This document shows, piece after piece, positions 37,140-48,800 of a DNA stretch of 64,000 nt (position 1 is its first letter; each line of letters opens with the position of its first letter). The position numbers and the translations under genes are program-made. The stretch lies in contig CM067302.1 in the NCBI GenBank assembly GCA_034231615.1, positions 9,953,231-10,017,230 on the forward strand. The letters are read 5' to 3'. The stretch is from Meghimatium bilineatum (taxonomy: Eukaryota > Mollusca > Gastropoda > Stylommatophora > Philomycidae). The notes under the pieces are model-generated. The model did not search any database, was not told where the DNA came from, and saw only the letters and a program-made list of their open reading frames with translations.

Positions 37140-38335
37140 ATGGAAATCAAAACAGACAAAGTTATATAACTGAATGAGGGCAAAAACAAACTTATATAAC
37201 TGACTGAAGTCAAAGACAAACGTATATAACTGACTGAGGGCAATCACAAGGTTATATAACTAAGTGTGGTATAAGACAAAGTTATATATAACTGACTGAG
37301 GGCAGAGACACACTTATATATAACTGACTGAGGGCAGAGACACACTTATATAACTGATTGAGGGCAGAGACACACTTATATAACTGACTGAGGTCAAAGA
37401 CAAACTTATATAACTGACTGAGGGCAAAGACAAATGTATATAACTGACTGAGAGCAAAGACAAACTTATATAACTGACTGAGAGCAAAGACAAACTTATA
37501 TAACTGACTGAGGGCAATGAGAACATTATATAAACTGGCTGAGGGCAAAGACAAACTTATATAACTGACTGAGGTCAAAGACAAACTTATATAACTGACT
37601 AAGGGCAAAGACAAACTTATATAACTGACTGAGAGCAAAGACAAACTTATATAACTGACTGAGAGCAAAGACAAACTTATATAACTGACTGAGGGCAATG
37701 AGAACATTATATAAACTGACTGAGGGCAAAGACAAACTTATATAACTGACTGAGGTCAAAGACAAACTTATATAACTGACTGAGAGCAAAGACAAACTTA
37801 TATAACTGACTGAGGGCAAAGGCAAACTTATATAACTGACTGAAGTCAAAGACAAACGTATATAACTGACTGAAGGCAAAGACAAAGTTATATAACTAAG
37901 TGTGGTATAAGACAAAGTTATATATAACTGACTGAGGGCAGAGACACACTTATATATAACTGACTGAGGGCAGAGACACACTTATATAACTGACTGAGGT
38001 CAAAGACAAACTTATATAACTGACTGAGGGCAAAGACAAACTTATATAACTGGTTGAGGGCAATGACAAACAGGTGTAACTGACTGAAAACAAAGACAAA
38101 CTTATATAACTGACTGAGGGCAATGAGAACGTTATATAAACTGGCTGAGGGCAAAGACAAACTTATATAACTGACTGAGGTCAAAGACAAACGTATATAA
38201 CTGAATGAGGGCAATGACAAAGTTATATATAACTAATTGTGGGCAGAGACACAATTATATATAACTGACTGAGGGCAGAGACACACTTATATAACTGACT
38301 GAGGGCAAAGACAAACTAATATATAACTGAGTCCA
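37140..38335. repeat. 31-bp minisatellite, about 38 copies
   Basis: acttatataactgactgagg plus gcaaagacaa, with longer blocks repeated (for example the gaacattatataaactggct unit recurs at 37520, 37700 and 38128). Confidence 0.95.
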
Positions 38336-38499
38336 AAGTAAGAGAGATAATGTCACACAATCCTGTGCTGCTACTGACTGATGAAAATAAACATTCAAAG
38401 GCTGTTTGATCTCATGAACACACTTCTTGCACATGTAGCACACACACAATTCCCACACGTCGCATAAACACACCATTTCTGCATGAGCTATCTACATAA

Positions 38500-38535
38500 A
38501 ATGGTTGGTTGGTTGCTGATCCAGCGGTCCATGGA
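38500..38535 (-). mobile_element. Truncated AACC-tail retroposon
   Basis: ggttggttgctgatccagcg matches the 18122 end of copy 2. Confidence 0.7.
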
Positions 38536-38624
38536 ATCTAAATCAAATAAATGAGACATTAATGAAATGTATAAATTGTCTGAATTTTTTTTCTCTTGGT
38601 AAACGTGACTGACTGCAACGAATG

Positions 38625-38845
38625 TATAGATTGTAGCTAAAACATATACAAACAGTCAGATCTTGATGTAGCTAAAACATATACAAACAGTCAGGATACA
38701 CATCTTGATGTAGCTAAAACATATACAAACAGTCAGGATACACAGCTTGATGTAGCTAAAACATATACAAACAGTCTAATACATAAACACAGCTTGCTAT
38801 AGCTAAAACATATACAAACAGTCAGGATACACAGCTTGATGTAAT
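38625..38845. repeat. About 42-bp array
   Basis: tagctaaaacatatacaaac with cagtcaggatacacagcttg. Confidence 0.9.
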
Positions 38846-38929
38846 GAGACTTTTATTTATAATAATTTTTCATTAGAAAACGTGCGTACAATCGCTGTAT
38901 GCTGCTGGTTATCAGGAGGTAGTCCAAAA

Positions 38930-39095
38930 TACACAAATCTTTGTATCATGGTTTATACTGCTTGATTGTGATATTGGTATCAGACCTTTTGGTCTGAATC
39001 ATCAGACTTTGGCATGGCTTGTGGGTCGCTTGACCTTCTATGGCATGAGTCAGCTACCTCCACCCTCAAAATCTCCTCCCATTACATACATGGCA
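38930..39095 (-). mobile_element. Divergent 276-bp retroposon relative
   Basis: catggtttatactgcttgat, accttttggtctgaatcatc and ggcatggcttgtgggtcg parallel the 276-bp family at about 70-75% by eye. Confidence 0.5.
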
Positions 39096-39455
39096 GGTCA
39101 TTTGTTATTATTATTATTTGCTTCCCTTTTAGACCAATAATTGGACCATGGTGTAATATTGTTCATATTTGCGGCAGAGACACATTGCGCACATGTGATG
39201 GCCAAAGTACCAGATTGAAATCCTGCTGCAATGATTCCCGATTCAAATTGTGCATCTGACAGTTCGAAAATCAATGGCAAACTACTAAATGTAAATACTG
39301 CATAGAAAATGGCTACAGCCAAAAAATTCTAGGCGTAAGGCTACATCCTGCTAGCAATGTTTTGTGCGCACTGACAACACACAAGCAATAAAATCAGTTG
39401 AACCCTCTCCTGACCAGGAAACCACAGCATGCTTATCTCCAATTATTAATGGTGT

Positions 39456-39717
39456 GGGGATCTGCATGGCGTAGTGGTTAAGCTGTTCACCTTGTGTTCA
39501 AGAGGTCACTGGTTCGAATCCAGCCCGTGTCGTCTTGTTTATAAGGTGGATTTTTTCTGAGATCCCTGTGGATTATCACTTGAAGCTACAGAGTTACGTG
39601 CTATGAGTGGTTCTCTCGGCAGGTGGCGTGCCGCTTCGTTGATAGGAACGGAGTACATATGGGAAACCGAGTACAGTGAAGTCAATCTTCTATGGCTTTT
39701 AAACCCTTTTGTTTTAC
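39456..39717 (+). mobile_element. tRNA-derived SINE, different family
   Basis: 9-bp duplication TAATGGTGT (39447-39455, 39718-39726). Head tggcgtagtggttaagctgt and B box ggttcgaatcc; tail aaaccctttt. Confidence 0.88.
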
Positions 39718-39969
39718 TAATGGTGTTTGAATATTGTTTGCGGCATTAATAGCACAGTATTACAAAATCTATATAAAAATTTAACTTGTGTTATGGAGCT
39801 TTAAAAATGTCTGTGTCTCATAATGAAGGTTTGCATTCTCTGAATGAGTTTCAAAACCCCAGAGTTATTTCAAGAGCAAAATCTTACTTATTATAATTCT
39901 AGGTCTAGATTTACATGACTTTCTATGTATCACACAATCTCAGCTTCAACAACTCTGATTTATTCACGA

Positions 39970-40420
39970 TTGATACACATGAACATGTGAAATGAAGTGT
40001 CTGAGAAAAGCTGCAATGGTTACCAAACTAGATCAAATATGAAATGAAGAAATTAGGAAAAGAGTCGGTATATATATATAATATCATGTATTGAACATAT
40101 TGAGAGACAGCAAGTAAAATGGTTCGGTCACCTTATGAGAATGAAACCAAACCAAATACCAATAAGAGCATATAATACAAGAATATCCGGGCGTAAAGCC
40201 AAAGGTAGATCAAGAAAACCTTGAACAAACATGGACTAAATGCAACCACGGCGACACATCTGGCCTTGAAACAACAGCTTAAGCTACCACCCCTACGCTT
40301 AACGGCAAGTGTGAATGCGATCAACAATCATTCACCTGGGGATAGACAATAGATAATAGACAATAGATAAAAGACAATAGATAATAGACAATAAATAAAA
40401 GACAATAGATAATAGATACT
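39970..40420 (+). mobile_element. LINE family D copy with repetitive tail
   Basis: gaaatgaagtgtctgagaaa, gcaagtaaaatggttcggtc and cacccctacgcttaacggca. The tail is gacaatagataata repeated. Confidence 0.8.
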
Positions 40421-40819
40421 CATGAACGATGTTTATAGACTGTATTTCATGGATACCACCAAAGTGGAACAATGTACTTGTCCCCAGGAGAGCTATCTGA
40501 CATGGACAACATTTTTTAGCGAACACAAAATATCTTTCTGATGACTTTTGTCATTTGTGGATATGATTTTTTTCATGAGGAATTTTGCAGTCCAGTATTA
40601 TTCTGAGCTGTACTTCCACTTATTACAAATATCTTTCCAAAATGGTAGGTCCGTTATTATATTTATTCACCGCAGATAATTGCAGATTTAATGATTTTAT
40701 TGAGTTTATTCCAATGAATATTTCAAAATGAATGATGTAACTGATGATACCTGGACAAACAAAAGTGATTCCTATGTGGAATGATTAGCGAGAAATAGCA
40801 TTAAAATGTATTAGGAAAT
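40421..40819. other. Unassigned intergenic sequence
   Basis: No repeat or ORF recognised. Confidence 0.45.
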
Positions 40820-41400
40820 AGATACAGAATTAAGACTATAATTCAAGTCATAGGTTGATACAAGATAGTTTTATGTGTCCAGGAATGAGTGACAGACATC
40901 TACTTCAGATAATTCAAGTCATAGGTTGATACAAGATAGTTTTATGTGTCCAGGAATGAGTGACTGACATCTACTTCAGATAATTCAAGTCATAGGTTGA
41001 TACAAGATAGTTTTATGTGTCCAGGAATGAGTGACGGACATCTACCTCAGATAATTCAAGTCATAGGCTGATACAAGATAGTTCTATGTGTCCAGGAATG
41101 AGGACGGACATATAATTGTGACTTTAATTGTGCATCCCTTTATAACATATTTTCCCTCTATAACAACACATACATATAAGAGTGACTTCAGATAATTCAA
41201 GTCATAGGTTAATACAAGATAGTTTTATGTGTCCAGGAATGAGTGACGGACATCTACTTCAGATAATTCAAGTCATAGGTTGATACAAGATAGTTTTATG
41301 TGTCCAGGAATGAGTGACAGACATATACTTCAGATAATTCAAGTCATAGGTTAATACAAGATAGTTTTGTTCCAGGAATGAGCGACGGACATCTACTTTG
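40820..41400. repeat. 71-bp minisatellite
   Basis: About seven units of ttcaagtcataggttgatac and atgtgtccaggaatgagtga, interrupted near 41137-41180 by MITE-like sequence. Confidence 0.92.
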
Positions 41401-41664
41401 AAGACGGGAGTGTGGCAATACCATTGCTAGTCAAAATCATTCACAAAAATTAATGAAAATGAAATATTTTGATAAAAGCTAGAGATAAACATTTTTGTAA
41501 AGCTTATTCTTGCCAGAATGAATACTGAAAAGTTCAACATCCTAACATTATTAGTTGAATTTTAATGATTTCTGAAAATAATCAATGGAAAAAATCATAC
41601 CTAAAAAAATGGTGTGACAGTGGGAAACAGATGGAAAAAGTGAAGCAGTGAAAATGTTAAACAA

Positions 41665-41834
41665 GATAACATCTATAGCGCATCCCTTTATAACATATTT
41701 CCCCTCTTTAACAACACTTTTGAAAATCCCCAATCATATTTATCCTTTGTTGTTTGTGCTGTTTAAAGTTAGTTTCTGTTATTACATACATGTTTCATCA
41801 GTCCGAACCAAGTTGTTATAACAAGATTCCACTG
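41665..41834. mobile_element. Pogo-like MITE
   Basis: ctatagcgcatccctttata at the left; gttataacaagattccactg at the right. Confidence 0.75.
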
Positions 41835-42049
41835 CAATATGTAAAAATTGATACATTTTCTAACTGACAAGTTTCTAAATATGGCCAAATCATAAACTTG
41901 ATGACCAGTAAAATTTCAAAATGGACAAACTTGGCCATGGAATATGTCAACCATACTTGCTGATATAGAAGTTCCATAACTTCATTGTTAGAGAGGATTA
42001 GCAGAATGCACTCAATGAATGATCTGACCCCCTCGTACAAACAGAAATA

Positions 42050-42055
42050 TTTATT
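42050..42055 (-). promoter_or_regulatory. Candidate poly(A) signal overlapping the MTERF4 stop codon
   Basis: On the - strand the hexamer AATAAA includes the TAA stop of MTERF4. If used, the 3' UTR would be only a few tens of bases long. Confidence 0.4.
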
Positions 42056-42875
42056 CACTTCTTACTTCTTTCTGATTTCTCTTGTCTAATTTCTGGTACA
42101 CATGTTTATATTCACCCTCCTCCTCTTCCTCAGACTCTTCTTCCTCACTCACTTTCTCTTCCTGTTCCCTCTCATACTCCCTCATCTTAAGATATGTCTT
42201 GTATTCTTCGATGGTAACGCATGCCAGACTTTGTGCAAAAAATGTATTTGATGTGTCTATAACCTCCCGAAGCTGTGGATTTGGATTCAATTTAGGATCA
42301 TCCTTTTCTTTGACATGCACAAATAAACCTGCCCTGACCAAGAAAATATGACGGTCCTGTATATGCTCGAGACTGTGCTCGAACAGACAACTTTTCAACA
42401 TTTGCTGCTGTTTGTAACCCATTGTGAAGTACACATAATCAAACTTCCTATTAGTGTCTCTCCACGGATCAGACAAAATATTTGGGCAATTTTTCACAAT
42501 AGAAATTGCATCTACAGTACTGAACAACCCTTTCAACTTTGAGAGTACCGATGCACAAATTTTTGAATCAGTAAATAGAACTCCAGGCTCAGATTCCAGG
42601 ATAGACAACAGCTCCCTATCTGTGAATCCCATAGCTCTCAAATTATTAAAAGAATCCTCGATTAACGCTTGCATATTTTTAAATGACACATTGTCAGCAT
42701 TGTTAGGTAAACTATTTAAAATATCCACAATGGTATCTGACTTCAATCCGTACACAAGCAAACGTTCCGTTAGCTGAGCTAGACTTTCAGGTTCACGTGC
42801 TAGCAGCTGTAGCTTTTCAGCTAGGACTTGCATCATCTCCTCTAGAAAAAAACCTTGGCTGTGAAAATTCTCCAG
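42051..42875 (-). CDS. MTERF4: MTERF4 exon 2 (mTERF repeats, acidic tail)
   Basis: This exon is 274 codons plus TAA at 42053-42051. It opens LENFHSQGFFLEEMMQVL right after the acceptor and carries the whole mTERF repeat core and the acidic tail. The reading frame stays open upstream of the acceptor to 42929, but those residues (ILLLSLQ) are intronic by the splice model. Confidence 0.88.
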   Translation of the reverse strand: MENFHSQGFFLEEMMQVLAEKLQLLAREPESLAQLTERLLVYGLKSDTIVDILNSLPNNADNVSFKNMQALIEDSFNNLRAMGFTDRELLSILESEPGVLFTDSKICASVLSKLKGLFSTVDAISIVKNCPNILSDPWRDTNRKFDYVYFTMGYKQQQMLKSCLFEHSLEHIQDRHIFLVRAGLFVHVKEKDDPKLNPNPQLREVIDTSNTFFAQSLACVTIEEYKTYLKMREYEREQEEKVSEEEESEEEEEGEYKHVYQKLDKRNQKEVRSE

Positions 42876-45800
42876 CTGTAGGGACAATAGTAAAATTATT
42901 AGTGTCCATAACGTACAAATAATAAACATTCAAACAGATATATATATATAACCTAACTAATTTATTTGTCAGCAATGAATATACAGTTGAATCTCTCTAT
43001 AGCATATTCTGTTATAACAAAATTTCCACATATAGCAACACTTTTCAGATGATGATGATTCAATCCCTTTCGCTGTGAGCAGGAAGCTCTTGACAGCCCA
43101 TAGCACTTCTGACGAATGCACAGGTTTTCCTCAGTTGTGTAGAGTGTGTTGTGTATAGCTGGAAGTGGTGGTAATAGTTCTTGTCGGATGTCTGTTAGTT
43201 TTGTGCACTGCAGTAGTAGGTGTTCAACAGTATCTCCTTGTGTGTTGCAGTGTCTGCAATTTGGTTTATTCTGTTCAGGTGTTTATTAACTGGGCGTGGC
43301 CTGTTCTTAGTTGGAATGTGAGACTCTGGTTTGCTCGCTCGAGTTGTTTCAGAGGATCCATTGGGTTGGGTTTCTGTTGGTACACTTTTCAGAATCCCCA
43401 ATTATATTTATTCTATATTGTTTATTCTATATCTAAATACCATCATAAGAAGGAAACTACAGTATTTTGGACTCTCCTTTAATTGACATGATGGTATGGA
43501 AAGGCTGATTCTGGAGTGCAGAGTACCAGGCATGAGAAGAGGAAGACCAAGAAGACAATTGACCAACGACATCGAAAAATGTATGCACATGTCTCTGGTC
43601 AATGCAGGCCTGCTTCCTCAGAACGGAGAGTCATTCAGAGTATCCACAATGAAGACAATGTTCTGGAAAGAATATGTCACTTGATATATATATTATTGTT
43701 AAATAGATCAAGTCAATAAATCAAGTAATGTATATGGACTGGATAGAAATATCCAAAAAACATAAACCATGATAATCAGCAAAGACACAGAAGAACAAGA
43801 GCTAAACATAAACATAAATGGAGAGAAACTACAACAAGTAAAACAGTATCAATATCTTGGACACATAGTCACAAATGATGGCAGATGTGAAACAGAAGTT
43901 AAAAGGAGAATAGGAATGGCTAAAAGTACCTTCAATGACATGAGGAAATTATTAATATCTAAACAAATTACAAACAAGTTAAAAATGAGAGCTCTAAACG
44001 GCTATATCTATTCCATATTAATGTTTGGTTCAGAAACATGGACACTAAATAAACAATTTGAAGACAAAATTGATGCCTTTGAGATGTGGGTATATAGAAG
44101 AATAGGGAGAACATCATGGAAACAGAAGAAAACAAATGATGATGATGTTCGTCCGTCGTGATCGACGATGACCAAAAACTCAACCATAATAATAATAATA
44201 ATAAATAATAAAAATAATAAAAGTTAATAGTGCGTTTTTAAATGACTAGCAAGTCCAATGCGTGCACAAAATGTTCTTTTACAGAATTGACAACAATAGA
44301 GGGTATCTGTATCTATGTGAGGCTGGGATGTTTTTTTTCTAAATAGAAAACAAATAAAGAGGTGCTAAAGACACTTAATATGAAGAAAGAACTAAGAGAA
44401 ATAAAGATCAGGCAAATAAAATATTTTGGACACATTAAAAGACAAGACACCCTATTGAAGACCTTACTTGAGGGTAAAGTCAAAGGGAAGCGAGCAAGAG
44501 GTAGGCAGAGATACAAGTGGGAGAGTAACATCACACGATGGACAGGTTACAGTCCAGCAGAGTGCACCAACAAGACAAGAGACAGGAGATGTTGGCGATA
44601 CGTTGCAGCCAACCTTCGTTGCGGAGACGGCACTTAATGATGATGATATATTGTTTTTACTGTATACAGTCAATTTCTGCTATTACATACATATTCTGTC
44701 AGTCTATGTAATAAACTAATAAATTAATGTATCAGTCAGCAATGTATATATGAGGAAGCTTTAAATGAAAATTTTAAAAAGTACGATAGAAATAAGAAAA
44801 ACCATGGCATTGTCATGATAATTTAGTTTGTTTGTTCCTTTTGTGCCACAAGCAGAACATAGGGCAGAGGTTGTGATTCTCCATGCGTTGTGGTCCGCTG
44901 CCTGTACCTTTAGTTCTAGTATGGACTTGCAACCTATTGTTTCTCCTTTAAGTTTGGTGCTTTTTTTAGGGTAATTTTCAGTGTTTCTCTTTTTCTTTTC
45001 CCCTAAGGTGTCTACATACGGGTTAGCTGTTTCAGTTTATTTTTATCTACCGGTAGTCTAAGAACGTGTCCCAGGTATTTCCAACTGTGTTTTCGTATAA
45101 CATTTGAAACATATTCTTGGTGTTTTATTTATTAGATCTCTGTGGCGAAATCGCTCTATTTTATGTTCATTATTTTCGGAGACATTTATTTTCAAAGTTG
45201 TTTAACTTTTCGTCCGTTGCCTGTGTTGATTTCCAGCTTTCACTACCATAACTCAATGATGGAATAACACAAGAGTTGAATAGTTTTAACTTGATGTTTC
45301 TTCCTATGTCTTTGGATTTCCAGATGTTCGTTAGTTTAGTGAATGTGCTTGCTGTGACTGATATGCGTGTATTTATTTCTTTCATTTAGTCACCATCTGC
45401 AGACATTCTACTACCCAAGTAAGTAAAGGTGGAGACTTTTTCCAGTATTTGGTTGTTTACTGAGATGTGATTTGATGAGATGTGATTTGATGAGGTGTGA
45501 TTTGATGAGATGTGATTTGATGAGATGTGATTTGATGAGATGTGATTTGATGAGGTGTGATTTGATGAGGTGTGATTTGATGAGGTGTGATTTGATGAGA
45601 TGTGATTTGATGAGATGTGATTTGATGAGATGTGGTTTGATGAGATGTGATGAGGTGTGATTTGATGAGGTGTGATTTGATGAGGTGTGATTTGATGAGA
45701 TAGTGAGCTCCGTAATTTTTTATTTGGATGTATTGATCTGGAATCCCATCTGATCTGCAACTGTGCATAGCTTGTTGTTTGTTGGTGAGTAGAGTTTAAG

Positions 45801-48800
45801 ATTGCGATGTCATCTGCAAAAAGAAATGTAGTTAAGTTGTTAATTCTGAGCTACCCGATACCCGCTTTTCCATCATGAATGGTTTTATGCATGATCCCAT
45901 CGATGACCTAAAGAGCATTGGCGATAATACACAGTCTTGTCTTACTCCTGTGCTGACATTGAACCATTCTCAATTTTCTGATTCTTTTCTTACACAACAG
46001 GTTCCTTCCTGATAGAAGGTTTTTATGATGTTTATACACTTTGGTTGAAATCTATAAATTTTAAGGATTTTCGAAAGTGTGGGACAATGTATGCTGTTGA
46101 ATACCTTTTGAAAATCTGCAGTTTATTACCAAAGGTAACTGAAACGTGATTGTCATGTAACGTGAAAATTTTTGTGAAGAATATCACGAGTGACCACCAT
46201 GCCACTGTGGCATACCAGGAAATGAAGAGGCAGATAGACTGGAAGAGGCAGATAGACTGGAAGAGGCAGATAGACTGGAAGAGGCAGATAGACTGGAAGA
46301 GGCAGATAGACTGGAAGAGGCAGATAGACTGGAAGAGGCAGATAGACTGGAAGAGGCAGATAGACTGGGAAAAGATTGAGCAACACTGGAACAAAAAGAC
46401 CCAAGAAATCACCCACCAGGAAAAGAGAACCCTCACCAAAGCTATCAGGAAAACTGACCACACAAAAGACAACTATCACTATCTTGACAGTTGTTCCGCA
46501 TCAGAACAAGACACAATAGACTAAACAGCCACCTAAATAGACTGTGACTGGTTCCATCACTTCTGTGTCCATTTGGGCAAGCAGCATGGAACATAGGGAG
46601 CCGCGTTAGCGCAGTGGTTAGCGCACTGGCTTCGCATATGAGTGGTCCTGGGTTCATTCCCCAGTTGAGGTGGAAATGTTTTCAGATCGCAACAGCTCCC
46701 AGGTCGACCCAGCCTTAAATGGGTACCGGATTAATCCGGGAAGTAAAGACTGCGAGGGAGAGGAGATGGCTACCGCCCACATTTGCAGAGCCTGTGAAAT
46801 GTGAGATCGCTAACATCTCACACCCCTACGGCATTAATAAATGCTATGGGTTACTTTACTTTTTTTTTTTTTAATGGAACATATCCTGCAAGTCTGCATA
46901 CACTAAACCAGTTGAGGTAGGATCACTTGCCCACAGAGACGGATATTGACAGAAAGCTGTAGGAGGAGCACTGAGAAGCTTTTCAAATACAGCAGCGTTT
47001 ATTCAGAAAAACAGACTTGCTGTGAAGACGTTGAACTGCACAAGAAAAGACAGAACAATAAACATGATCAACATTCTACCAAAAAGTCTTTATTAATCAA
47101 GGGACGAACACAGAACGGAACCATAAAATCAAACGAGACGACTATTTTCAACAACAATATTTACAGTATACAAGTCTGGAAAAATGATCCAGATGCAGAA
47201 AAAAACAATCTGAGAGACGTTTGAAACAATTGAAATTTGTATAGGATCTACATGGTGGAACATTCCTTGTATATAGTAGACCAGTCTATGAGTAGGAGGC
47301 TACTTCTCAAAATATATTGCATAAGATGTGAGCTGGGGGTCTTTTGAGTATGAAAGTAAACTCTGGATAAACTTCCCCGCCCTCTTTTCCCAACCAAAAA
47401 CAGTAAATAAATTATGTAAACAAGAGATTATCAATCGTTAATTCCTACCAATGAACATTCTTAATCTCACATAGTTTATAAGTAATAAATGCAGCAAAAC
47501 TAAAATTCAACAGGTGAAACGCGTGAAACCTAGAGAATGCTGGATCGACAACATCAAAGAGACATTACACGAACACCAAATAACATTATCAGAAGCTGCC
47601 AGAAAAGCGAGAACAAGAACATTTTATCTCCCTCGACACCCGTAAAGGGTTAAAGAGGAAGGAAAGAAGAAGAAACTGGGAAAACAGGTGCCATTATTAT
47701 TATGTTGTGCATCATTGAATGTGTTCTTAATAAAGGTCTTTACATTGAAATTTTGACTTTTTTTATGTTGCGTTTTTCCAGTGATTACCGCACTTCATTA
47801 CGCTGTTGACTAGTTCAATCGAACACAACATCATACAATAACAATGTAACACATCATACAATAACAATGTAACACAGCATCATACAATAACAATGTAACA
47901 CATCATACAATAACAATGTAACACAGCATCATACACTAACAATGTAACACAGCATCATACAATAACAATGTAACACAGCATTATACAATAACAATTTAAC
48001 ACATCATACAATAACAATGTAACACATCATACAATAACAATGTAACACATCATACAATAACAAAGTAACACAGCATCATGTTGTTGTTGTTCGCCCATCA
48101 CAAGTGATGATGACCATTTGTTACATCCACTTTTGAAAATTCAATTTTAGTTATGTCCTTGATTATGAGTTCGTAGATGGCTAATGAGCCCTATTCGAGC
48201 TGTAAATGTCCTTGGACAGTTTGGACATGGAATAACGACTGTAGACGGATCTTGGTCTATCCGTGACTTTCTAGCTGCTCTCTGCTGTTGTGCTGCTGCA
48301 TTTCTCTTCTTTTCACAAGATGATGCGCTCTTTTTTTATTTTAGAACGCCATGTAGATCTATTTTGTGCAAGTTCTTCCCATGTATCATGGTCTATTTCA
48401 AAGGCTGTCAGTGAGTCCTTTAACGAGTCCTTGTAGCGCTTCCTTTGGCCACCTTGAGATCGTATACCCTTCTCTAGCTCACCATAGAGAAGTATCTTTG
48501 GCAGACGATGGTCTGGCATACGCACCAAATGACCTGTCCAACGAATCTGTGTCTGCATCAGGATCGTGTCAATGCTTGGGATACCAGCTCTATCAAGGAC
48601 AGTGGTATCTGGAATCTTGTCTTGCCATCTGATGTTCATAACTTTTCTGAGACAATTTGTATGAAAATTATTGAGTTTTTTCACATGACGTCTATACACA
48701 GTCCATGTTTCACTAGCGTAAAGCAGCACTGGAAGTACCACTGCTCTGTAAACTTCGTGAATGTGAAAATGACTTGCACTGGGGATTTTGATTAAAGTGA

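Larger units (their letters stand above)
46180..47230 (+). mobile_element. LINE family K, RNase H to C terminus
   Basis: PCHCGIPGNEEADRL (RNase H end) with an 18-bp array, then TRHNRLNSHLNRL, CPFGQAAWNMEHILQVCIH across the SINE, and TAAFIQKNRLAV, a classical order for Jockey/I-like LINE C termini. Several stops. Confidence 0.82.
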
